A DNA stretch of 37,535 nucleotides, from positions 1 to 37,535 of the forward strand of contig JADFNB010000030.1 of the NCBI GenBank assembly GCA_022563595.1, given 5' to 3'. A program made the position numbers and the translations under genes. Numbering within the stretch: the first letter of the stretch is position 1; each line of letters opens with the position of its first letter. This document shows positions 31,612-37,535 of this stretch, one piece after another. The notes below the pieces were generated by a model, which searched no databases, had not been told where the DNA came from, and saw only the letters and a list, made by a program, of their open reading frames with translations. The DNA comes from Gemmatimonadota bacterium. Its GTDB lineage: Bacteria > Gemmatimonadota > Gemmatimonadetes > Gemmatimonadales > GWC2-71-9.

Positions 31612-31740
31612 GCCAACCATCGACGCGTTCGCACCGAAATTCGTGGCGTAGTACGGCAGGAGGGGCACGATCATCGTGAGCCCCACCATGTCCACGAATG
31701 CGGTGACGAAGAGAACAAGCAGTCGTATGTCAAGGAATTT
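31612..31740 (-). pseudogene. 5' fragment of an MFS transporter gene
   Basis: In the frame that enters the GWxTD gene, the residues DIRLLVLFVTAFVDMVGLTM and IVPLLPYYATNFGANAS form the first helix and loop of a TetA-like major facilitator. After ASMVG the family continues with helix 2, but here it switches to unrelated basic sequence. About 43 residues are left of a protein that is normally about 400. The break is near 31612. This is a scar of a rearrangement. Confidence 0.72.
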
Positions 31741-31783
31741 GCCTCCCCCTGTCCCAAGTATGTCCTGTGGTATTGGTGGTGTC
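31730..31783 (-). repeat. degenerate repeat a, copy 1
   Basis: About 70% identical to 32454-32509; shared core TCCCAAGTAT and TGGTA.TGG (as read on the + strand). With repeat b it flanks the Bor-like lipoprotein gene. It lies just upstream of the MFS fragment on the - strand. The rest of 31784-31898 holds no gene. Confidence 0.6.
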
Positions 31784-31898
31784 GAGCCGCCCAGAAAATC
31801 GCACAGGGTCACGATCGGCTGGCCGGTCGGCCCCTGTTGAGCCCTCGCCAACTTTGCCGCTACCATCGCCAGTTGCGATTCGTCGAGATGGCGGCGTT

Positions 31899-31941
31899 TG
31901 AGGTTGATGGGTGCGCCCCGCGGGTAACGGCTACGGGGCTC
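31899..31941 (-). repeat. repeat b, copy 1
   Basis: This 43-bp direct repeat of 32521-32563 has 38 identical positions (shared stretch ACGGCTACGGGGCTC at the right end). It lies 60 bases downstream of the stop of the Bor-like gene on the - strand. Confidence 0.75.
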
Positions 31942-32000
31942 GAGCCGTAGGGGGCCTACTCTACGAGGCTGAGCGCCCTACGCTACACACGTTCGTTCTG

Positions 32001-32432
32001 CTAGAACCTCACGATCACGGGTTTCCCTGTTTCGGCCGACAGATCCACGGCATCCTGGAACCGCTGCACCTTCTCTTCCATCGACGCGCCTGCATCGATC
32101 CGCACCTCTGATGCACCGGACGCCTCATCATCGCCACCGGCCTGCGCGCAGGTCACTTTGATCGTCATGGGCGTGTAGATACCGCTCGTGAGTACAGCGA
32201 CTAGCATGTTCAGGAAGCTGTGGTAGGTGTGTACCTGCGCGACGCCATTGGGACACGCGGACGCAACCTCGACCGTGGGTGGAGACACTGCCCCGATGAT
32301 CCAGGAAGGCGCCCACTTCTCCTCGATCACTTCCTGTGACGGCACCAGGCCGGTCTCGACCCTGGCGTTGAAGCAGCCACTCACCACCGCGATCACCACG
32401 AGTACGGCTGCTGACTTCACGAAGCGGTTCAT
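32001..32432 (-). CDS. Bor-like lipoprotein
   Basis: The 143-residue product has a lipoprotein signal (AAVLVVIAVVSGC, Cys 20). The domain ETGLVPSQEVIEEKWAPSWI, IGAVSPPTVEVASACPNGVA, YHSFLNMLVAVLTSGIYTPM fits the Bor family of outer-membrane lipoproteins, first known from phage lambda and linked to serum resistance. Members are common in Gemmatimonadota cell envelopes and most are unstudied. A short AAGGAGCACGCGCA precedes the ATG. The gene lies between two copies of the same repeats (a and b). Confidence 0.78.
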   Translation of the reverse strand: MNRFVKSAAVLVVIAVVSGCFNARVETGLVPSQEVIEEKWAPSWIIGAVSPPTVEVASACPNGVAQVHTYHSFLNMLVAVLTSGIYTPMTIKVTCAQAGGDDEASGASEVRIDAGASMEEKVQRFQDAVDLSAETGKPVIVRF

Positions 32433-32446
32433 TGCGCGTGCTCCTT

Positions 32447-32530
32447 CTCAATCTCAAGTGGAACTTGCTTTCCCGTATCCCAAGTATCGCCCTTGGTACT
32501 GGACGCGTCTAGCCAAATGGTGAGATTGAG
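32447..32530. repeat. inverted repeat enclosing repeat a copy 2
   Basis: CTCAATCTCA (32447-32456) and TGAGATTGAG (32521-32530) are perfect 10-base inverted arms around 64 bases. Inside, CCAAG and CTTGG form a smaller stem. The structure lies between the frameshifted gene and the Bor-like gene. It may be a transcript-stability or recombination element. Confidence 0.6.
32454..32509 (-). repeat. degenerate repeat a, copy 2
   Basis: Partner of 31730-31783, about 70% identical. It is located inside the inverted repeat upstream of the Bor-like gene. Confidence 0.6.
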
Positions 32531-32563
32531 GGGTGCGCCCTGTGGGTGACGGCTACGGGGCTC
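32521..32563 (-). repeat. repeat b, copy 2
   Basis: Partner of 31899-31941 (38 of 43 bases identical). Its left part is also the right arm of the inverted repeat, and its end overlaps the stop codon of the frameshifted gene. Confidence 0.75.
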
Positions 32564-33120
32564 AGAACCGGAGCGACAGGCCGAGCCCGAACCGCCCGTT
32601 GCGTTGTGATGCGACGCTGACGCGGAGTGCATCGAGCGGCACTTCCTCCCAGTGGTCGCCTCGTGCGGCCTTGCCTATTAGGCCGCCCGCGGCGGTACCC
32701 AGTGCTACTCCGAAAGCGACACCTACTAACTTCGCTTCTCCCTCGCAGAAGAACTCCAGCGGGAGGCACGCGGTATTGGCACCCGGTGCAACCGCATACC
32801 CGATGGCGGCACCGGCAACTGCCCCGATCACCGCACCAACAATCATGGGCCGGTTGTCGCGACCTCGGCTCACTTGCAAGAGGCTGATTTGGTCTACGGG
32901 AATCGGAAACAGAGAGGCCCCAAACGCCTGGTATCGAATGAACAGTGTGTCTCGCGTCAACCGCGACTCTCGCCACCATTACCAGCCCGTCCTCCGAAAC
33001 ACCGCCTATGCTCACGCGTATCCTGGTGCCGGGCCAGACCCTAGAGGGCCGTTCTTGGGCTGTGAGGCGGGTCAGCGGCGCGACAGCGAGGACGGCAACG
33101 AGGAATGTGACGGGACGCAG
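32562..33120 (-). pseudogene. glycine-zipper exported protein, frameshifted
   Basis: Upstream, one frame gives a signal peptide and start of a mature protein (RPVTFLVAVLAVAPLTRLTA, then GTRIRVSIGGVSEDGLVMVA). At about 32961-32966 the logical continuation moves to another frame (LTRDTLFIRYQAFGASLFPI, VDQISLLQVSRGRD). Removing one base from the GCGG run would join them. The second part has glycine-zipper helices (AVIGAVAGAAIGYAVAPG, FGVALGTAAGGLIGKAA). The layout equals that of the cassette protein at 6134. The apparent start is CTG at 33120. Either a real frameshift or a sequencing error; the intact form would be a membrane-associated envelope protein of unknown role. Confidence 0.7.
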
Positions 33121-33135
33121 GGCTCGAACCTGAGA

Positions 33136-33157
33136 GCCTCGTTCCGCTAGACGAGGC
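33136..33157 (-). terminator. hairpin downstream of merA, possible terminator
   Basis: GCCTCGT (33136-33142) and ACGAGGC (33151-33157) form a perfect 7-bp stem with an 8-base loop, 28 bases after the merA stop on the - strand. No T-run follows, so it may act in combination or simply stabilise the 3' end. Confidence 0.4.
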
Positions 33158-33184
33158 CTTCAGAAACCGCAGACACGGGGGTGC

Positions 33185-34987
33185 CTACCCCGCGCAGCAC
33201 GACAGCTTCGCCACATCCTTGTCGAACGCCTGCGCCGCGAGCTTGATTCCCTCGGACAGCGTGAGGTAGGGATGGAACGCGGATGTCAGGTTCTCAATCG
33301 TGAGCCCGAACTGGACGGCGAGCGCCAGCTCCGTAATCATCTCGCCCGCCTCCGAGGCCAGGATGTGGGCACCGACGATCTTCCGCGTGTTTGCGTCGGC
33401 CACCAGCTTCACGAAACCACGCGTGTCGCGCGCCGCAAGCGCGCGCGGCACGTGCTCCAGCGGCAACTCTGCGGTTAGTGGCTCCGCGCCCTGCGCCCGG
33501 ATCTCCTCTGCCGTGAACCCCACTGAGGCCACCTGGGGATCGGTGAACGTGACCTTGGGTAGGGCCGTGAGATCGAACGGCCGAGCATTGCCGGTCAGGG
33601 CATTCTCCGCGGCTGTGGTCCCGCCGTAGGCCGCGACGTAGACGAACATCGGCTCGCCCGTCACGTCACCGGCCGCGTAGATGTCGGGATTCGCGGTCTG
33701 CAGGTATTCGTTCACCACGATCTCGCCCCTCTTGCCGAGGGTCACACCGACTTCGGCGAGTCCGAACCCCTCGGTGTTGGCGCGCCGGCCCGTGGCCATT
33801 AGGAGCTGGTCTGCAGTCACGGTTCCGTCGCGGCTGTCCTGCTTGAAGCGGACCGTGTAACTCCCGTTCCGCTCCACGCGCTCGATCGTCACTCCCGCGT
33901 GGATTTCCATTCCCTCGGCTGTCAGATACTCGGCCAGCGTGTCGCCAATTGCCGGGTCCTCTACCGGCACGATCCGCGGCAACGCCTCGAGTAGCGTGAC
34001 CTGCACCCCGAGTCGCAAGAACATCTGAGCGAGCTCGAGCCCGACGGCGCTGGCTCCGATCACGATCAGCGAGGACGGCAGCGTGTCCAGCGCCATCGCG
34101 GAGGTGCTGTCCAGATATCCTGCCTCCGCGAGTCCAGGTATCGGCGCGGCCCAAGGGGAAGCCCCGGTGGTGATGACGAGCTTTCCGGCCGTGATTTGGT
34201 GTCCGTCGGCCAGGGTGACGGACTTGCCGGATGTCACCGTTGCGCGTTGCTCGAACAGCGTCACCGCCTCATAGGAGCGCAACACGTCGCGATACTTCCC
34301 CTCACGCATCCCGATGACCAGCGCGTCTTTGTGCTCTCGCACGAGTGGCCAATCCGGCTGGCCGTCCGTGGCGGCAATGCCCTCGAATGGGTGATGGGTG
34401 CGGCGGTGGTTCGCCTCGGCCGCGCGGATCAAGGTCTTTGACGGGACACACCCAACGTTTACACAGGTCCCCCCCAACGTGCCGAGCTCGGCCATCGCCA
34501 CCCGGGCACCGAGTTCCGCACCCTTGATCGCCGCACCGAATGCTGCCGACCCACCGCCAACGATGAGCAGATCGAAGTCGCCGTCTCCCCGCGAGATGGA
34601 CGTGACAGCACCGCGATCCGACCCCGCACGGATGAAATCGCCAGCCCCCTCCGTCGTCTCTGTGTCCTCTAAGCGCTTGATGTAGTAGTCAGGAGCCTTC
34701 AGGAACATCTCTCGGCAATAGGGGCAACCGCAGTAGGGGACTTCCTGCCCCGCATACTCGAACGTGAAGGTCAACTCTGGCGTTTTTTCCGCCAGGCAGG
34801 TTGGGCATACCACCAGATCCTTCGTTCGCTGGAGGTGCTGCTCGGGGTCAGCGGCAAACTCGTCGGCGCAGTCCTGGCAGCAGAAGTGGTATTCGGTCCC
34901 TTCGTAACTGTGGGTCGCCGCCTTCTCTTTGCTGATTCCTAGCCTGACTAGGGAACAGCCACAGTAGGGACAAATCAACGTTTTCAT
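33185..34987 (-). CDS. merA: mercuric reductase with Cys-rich N-terminal domain
   Basis: MerA reduces Hg(II) to volatile Hg(0) with NADPH, using FAD. The catalytic part (from about 137) shows the FAD loop FDLLIVGGGSAAFGAAIKGA, the redox pair GGTCVNVGCVPSK (Cys 175/180), HPYLTLSEGIKLAAQAF and the C-terminal Cys pair KLSCCAG (597-598) that hands Hg(II) to the active site. The N-terminus is not the usual HMA (GMTCxxC). It has CPYCGC (6-11), YHFCCQDCADEFAADP (33-48) like a TRASH/YHS domain, then CPTC (61-64) and YCGCPYC (85-91). ATG 34987 follows a GGAG. An upstream frame extension to 35065 looks unrelated. Confidence 0.92.
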   Translation of the reverse strand: MKTLICPYCGCSLVRLGISKEKAATHSYEGTEYHFCCQDCADEFAADPEQHLQRTKDLVVCPTCLAEKTPELTFTFEYAGQEVPYCGCPYCREMFLKAPDYYIKRLEDTETTEGAGDFIRAGSDRGAVTSISRGDGDFDLLIVGGGSAAFGAAIKGAELGARVAMAELGTLGGTCVNVGCVPSKTLIRAAEANHRRTHHPFEGIAATDGQPDWPLVREHKDALVIGMREGKYRDVLRSYEAVTLFEQRATVTSGKSVTLADGHQITAGKLVITTGASPWAAPIPGLAEAGYLDSTSAMALDTLPSSLIVIGASAVGLELAQMFLRLGVQVTLLEALPRIVPVEDPAIGDTLAEYLTAEGMEIHAGVTIERVERNGSYTVRFKQDSRDGTVTADQLLMATGRRANTEGFGLAEVGVTLGKRGEIVVNEYLQTANPDIYAAGDVTGEPMFVYVAAYGGTTAAENALTGNARPFDLTALPKVTFTDPQVASVGFTAEEIRAQGAEPLTAELPLEHVPRALAARDTRGFVKLVADANTRKIVGAHILASEAGEMITELALAVQFGLTIENLTSAFHPYLTLSEGIKLAAQAFDKDVAKLSCCAG

Positions 34988-35024
34988 CGTCGATCTCCGA
35001 GGAAGGTGGCACGTCGCCAAGGTA

Positions 35025-35055
35025 CCGTAACGCCTGTGCCGGAGTGCGGAGTCAA
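35025..35055 (-). promoter_or_regulatory. candidate MerR-type promoter for merA
   Basis: On the - strand, TTGACT (35055-35050) and TTACGG (35030-35025) have a 19-base spacer, as at the mer operon promoter. The dyad in the spacer (CCGCACTCCGGCAC) is weak. It lies 38 bases before the merA start, downstream of the second merR-like gene. Confidence 0.5.
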
Positions 35056-35107
35056 GAGATGCCAACCCAGCCAGTATGCCTCTTGGGTAAGGTCGGCGTA
35101 ACCGCCG

Positions 35108-35500
35108 TTACGCGGACTCGATCACCGCGCAGCGACATCCGGCCTTCGGCGCTGGGGCGCGATCGAGCCGCTCGAGCGTCTCACGCAACGTGGCCCGCAA
35201 CCCCCGCAACTCGCGCAGTCGCTCCTCAACCTCCGTGAGCCGGGCGGTGACCGTCGCGCGCACATGCTCGCAGGGTGGCTTGCCGCCGGCCGAGATCTCC
35301 AACACCTCGCGGACGTCGGCTAACTTGAGCCCGAGCGCCTGCGCTTTCTTGATGAACAGCAGATCTTCCAGCGCCGCCGGGCCGTAATCGCGGTAGCCGT
35401 TTCGCGTACGCTCCGCCGCCGGCAGGAGCCCTTCGCGCTCGTAGTACCTGATGGTGTCTGGGGTCACCCCCGCCGTCTTCGCCAGCTCGCCAATCCGCAT
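35108..35500 (-). CDS. MerR-family heavy-metal regulator
   Basis: This 130-residue protein starts MRIGELAKTAGVTPDTIRYY with GGAGG upstream. Cys 77 (PPCEHV) is present; in CueR-type sensors of singly charged metals this place is Ser, whereas sensors of Zn, Cd, Pb or Hg have Cys. Two more Cys close the protein (GCRCAVIESA, 122 and 124). The Cys normally found near 112 is absent, so metal specificity is uncertain. It lies between merA and a divergent P-type ATPase and probably controls both. Confidence 0.88.
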   Translation of the reverse strand: MRIGELAKTAGVTPDTIRYYEREGLLPAAERTRNGYRDYGPAALEDLLFIKKAQALGLKLADVREVLEISAGGKPPCEHVRATVTARLTEVEERLRELRGLRATLRETLERLDRAPAPKAGCRCAVIESA

Positions 35501-35541
35501 TGCCACCCTCCGAAAATACACCCGCATCTGACCTGGGAACA

Positions 35542-35557
35542 TTTGAGTGTACTCAAA
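35542..35557. promoter_or_regulatory. operator-like dyad upstream of the second merR-type gene
   Basis: TTTGAGT (35542-35548) and ACTCAAA (35551-35557) are perfect arms with a 2-base centre, the same geometry as the dyad at 35611-35626. No good -35 box is seen on the - strand. A site for autoregulation is likely. Confidence 0.55.
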
Positions 35558-35604
35558 GGTTACTGACTATGCTAGGCCTCAAATCGGCTCGAAGCCGAGA
35601 GGTC

Positions 35605-35635
35605 TTGACTTTGGAGTTTACTCCAAGGTTTACCT
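35605..35635 (+). promoter_or_regulatory. MerR-type promoter of the P-type ATPase
   Basis: TTGACT (35605-35610) and TTACCT (35630-35635) have a 19-base spacer. It contains TTGGAGT and ACTCCAA (35611-35617, 35620-35626) as perfect arms with TT at the centre, similar to the ZntR-type operator. Transcription runs rightward into the ATPase. Confidence 0.8.
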
Positions 35636-35668
35636 TGGGGCTAGGTCGGACAGGACCGGAAGGGTCTC

Positions 35669-37535
35669 ATGACCAACAAACTGCAGGTCAATGTGGGCGG
35701 GATGCACTGTTCCTTTTGCCAGGAGAGCATCCGCCGCGCCTTCGCGAAGACCGAGGGGGTCGAGAACGTGGCGGTCAGCGTGGCGCACGAGGAGGCACTC
35801 ATCGAGTACGACGCCGAGCGGGTCGACGAAACGAGCCTGAAGAACGTCCTGCGCGACCTGGGCTACACCGTCCGAGATCCGAACCGGGTGCGGGCCTACG
35901 AAGAGCAGCAGGAGGAGTTGCGGCGCGAGAGGCGCAAGCTCTTGGCGAACGCCACGCTCGCCACGGTTTCGATCGTTCTCATGGCGCTGATGTGGGTCGG
36001 CATCCACATCCCGGGAAGTAGAATCCTTCAGGCCGCCATCGCGACGGTCGCCGTCTTCGCGGTGGGCTCGCACGTGCTCCGCATGGGGTGGGGTGGCCTG
36101 AGGCGACGGATCTTCAACCAACACGTGCTGCTGTCCTTTGGGGCATTGGGTGCCTACGTCGCGGGGTTGCTGGGATTCGTCGATCCCGCCTTTCCCGCCG
36201 ACTTCTTCGTGGCCGCGACCTTTCTCATGACCTACCACCTCCTGAGTGGCTACGTCTCTACCACCGTCCGGGCTCGGAGCCAGGAGGCCGTGCGCAAGCT
36301 GCTGGACCTCCAGCCGGACACGGCGCGCGTGGTACGGGACGGCACCGAGATCGAGGTCGCTATCGCAGAGGTAAGAGTGGGCGATCGCGTTCGGGTACGT
36401 CCGGGCGAGCGCATTCCGGTGGATGGAACGGTGGTAGAGGGTGCCTCGGCCGTGGACGAGTCGATCGTGACGGGCGAGCCGCTGCCCGTGGAGAAGGTGC
36501 CGGGTGCCGAGGCGATCGGCGGTTCGGTGAATAAGGCGGGCTCGCTCCTAATCGAAGTCACCCGCGTGGGCGAGGAGACCTTCCTCCGCCGCGTGGCGAA
36601 ACATGTGCAGGAAGCGCGCGCGATGAAGCCGGGCATCATTCAGCTCGTCGACGCGATCCTCACCTACTTCGTGCCTGGCGTGCTGGCGGTGTCTGCCCTG
36701 GGCTTCCTCGTCTGGACCGGCGGCGCGTGGATCGTCACGGGCTCGCCGGACTGGACGCGCGCGATCTTTGCCGCGCTCAGCGTGCTGGTCATGGGCTATC
36801 CGTGTGCCCTCGGGATGGCGACGCCACTGGCCCTGATTCGCGGTGGCGGGCTGGCTGCCGAGCGTGGGGTGCTCATCCGGAGCGCCGAGGCGTTCCAGAT
36901 CATGAAAGACATTCGCGCGGTCGTGCTGGATAAGACGGGGACTATCACGGAGGGCGATCCGACGGTAGTGGAGGTGGTGACCGTTGGCGACGCCTCGCGA
37001 CGCGACGTCCTTGGCGTGGCGGCATCTGCCGAACTGCTTTCCGAACACTTCCTGGGCCAAGCGATCGTGGCCCATGCCGAGCACCGGGGCCTCGACGTGC
37101 AGGCGCCCGAGTCGTTCGAGTCCGTGACCGGCCGGGGTGTCGTGGCCCAGGTCGCCGGCGAGCGCATCGTCGTGGGACGGCGGAAGCTGCTCGAAGAATA
37201 CGAGGTCCCGTTTGAGACTGATGCCCGCGCAATGCTCGACGAGCTTGAGGGCCGTGGGCAGACCGTCGTAGGCGTTGCCCGCAGCGCTCAGCTCATCGGA
37301 CTCATTGCCATCGCCGACACGGTCAAGGACGGCGCCCGAGAGGCAATCGCGCGCCTCAAGCAGGCTGGCATTGAGCCAACAATGTTGACCGGCGACAACC
37401 GGCGAACGGCGAACATAGTGGCCGAACAGGTCGGGATCGAGAACGTCATCGCCGAAGTGTTCCCCGAGGAGAAAGCGGCCAAGATCCGCGAGCTCCAGGC
37501 GACCGGCGTCCGAGTGGCCATGGTGGGTGACGGGA
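35669..37535 (+). CDS. heavy-metal translocating P1B-type ATPase (partial, right end cut)
   Basis: The first 622 residues are present; the window ends inside the VGDG motif. Order: HMA domain with [11 protein letters not shown] (Cys 14/17); membrane helices from about 92; the actuator motif [10 protein letters not shown]; the transport motif [12 protein letters not shown] (Tyr-Pro-Cys, 377-379, where most relatives have Cys-Pro-Cys); the phosphorylation site DKTGT (Asp 421); [10 protein letters not shown] (His 460 with Phe in place of the usual Pro); MLTGDN. It exports metal ions at the cost of ATP. The YPC motif and the Cys 77-type regulator make the metal uncertain: divalent Zn/Cd/Pb or copper are both open. 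It is divergent from the regulator gene and 34 bases after its promoter. Confidence 0.9.
   Translation, partial: MTNKLQVNVGGMHCSFCQESIRRAFAKTEGVENVAVSVAHEEALIEYDAERVDETSLKNVLRDLGYTVRDPNRVRAYEEQQEELRRERRKLLANATLATVSIVLMALMWVGIHIPGSRILQAAIATVAVFAVGSHVLRMGWGGLRRRIFNQHVLLSFGALGAYVAGLLGFVDPAFPADFFVAATFLMTYHLLSGYVSTTVRARSQEAVRKLLDLQPDTARVVRDGTEIEVAIAEVRVGDRVRVRPGERIPVDGTVVEGASAVDESIVTGEPLPVEKVPGAEAIGGSVNKAGSLLIEVTRVGEETFLRRVAKHVQEARAMKPGIIQLVDAILTYFVPGVLAVSALGFLVWTGGAWIVTGSPDWTRAIFAALSVLVMGYPCALGMATPLALIRGGGLAAERGVLIRSAEAFQIMKDIRAVVLDKTGTITEGDPTVVEVVTVGDASRRDVLGVAASAELLSEHFLGQAIVAHAEHRGLDVQAPESFESVTGRGVVAQVAGERIVVGRRKLLEEYEVPFETDARAMLDELEGRGQTVVGVARSAQLIGLIAIADTVKDGAREAIARLKQAGIEPTMLTGDNRRTANIVAEQVGIENVIAEVFPEEKAAKIRELQATGVRVAMVGDG

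Noticed and set aside
31741-32563. attC sites on the - strand around the Bor-like gene
   Set aside because: The repeats lack RYYYAAC and GTTRRRY boxes, and the ends are not complementary.
33108-33160. tRNA-like sequence on the - strand (GTCTAGCGG and GGTTCGAGCCC)
   Set aside because: It has a T-loop-like and a D-loop-like piece but no anticodon arm and no acceptor stem; the 7-bp hairpin there is better explained as a 3'-end structure after merA.

Overview
The window is high-GC DNA of a bacterium that I would place in or near Gemmatimonadota. Supporting signs are a GWxTD-type protein, a 6-bladed beta-propeller lipoprotein, glycine-zipper and Bor-like envelope proteins, and frequent GTG/TTG starts. 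The phylum is an inference, because no rRNA or other marker gene is present.

Region 1 (1 to about 8225, + strand) is an integron gene-cassette array. Single genes or gene pairs alternate with long imperfect palindromes that start with RYYYAAC and end with GTTRRRY. Most of these attC sites are 143-145 bp, and they fall into two sequence families that alternate along the first part of the array. In most cassettes the 10-15 bases after the upstream GTT are the reverse complement of the bases before that cassette's own AAC, as expected for excised circles. Cargo: a membrane-anchored LOR-like protein, a BrnT/BrnA toxin-antitoxin pair, a BsuPI-like lipoprotein, two unknown proteins, a small secreted Cys protein, a YjdF-type membrane protein, a GNAT acetyltransferase, a glycine-rich exported protein and a beta-propeller lipoprotein. 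Near 4340 an attC is broken and joined to the 3' end of a higA antitoxin. No integrase lies in the window.

Region 2 (8.3-21.2 kb, + strand) is chromosomal backbone: VanZ, a haloalkane dehalogenase, a glycosyltransferase, a YcaQ-type DNA glycosylase, AMMECR1, a scramblase-like protein, a DUF3052 protein, a methyltransferase, a remodelled fluoride-exporter/DUF190/YbjQ patch, an alpha/beta hydrolase, a DUF3311/sodium-solute symporter pair and a PIG-L deacetylase.

Region 3 (21.2-24.2 kb, - strand) is a tightly packed mer operon behind a MerR-type promoter: merR, a thioredoxin-like gene, merT, a DUF302 gene, a six-helix membrane protein, merP and a truncated merB. In merP the first Cys codon of the GMTCxxC metal site is TGA, while the frame after it stays open and conserved to its natural end. 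A small hairpin follows the TGA at a distance suitable for a bacterial SECIS. This is either a selenocysteine-containing MerP or a fresh nonsense mutation, and it is the most interesting signal in the window.

Region 4 (24.3-33.1 kb, - strand) holds an RND/MMPL transporter with a LolA-like periplasmic partner and a DUF1302-like outer-membrane barrel, a CopD-like membrane protein and a GWxTD protein. It is followed by a scarred stretch with an MFS gene fragment, a Bor-like lipoprotein gene between two degenerate repeat copies, and a frameshifted glycine-zipper gene.

Region 5 (33.2-37.5 kb) is a second metal module. merA, with an unusual TRASH/YHS-like Cys-rich N-terminus instead of an HMA domain, lies on the - strand downstream of a second MerR-family regulator. 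A heavy-metal P-type ATPase with a YPC motif runs divergently and is cut by the window end. The two metal loci share promoters with a 19-bp spacer, so mercury transport and organomercury genes (region 3) and mercuric reduction (region 5) probably act together although about 9 kb apart.
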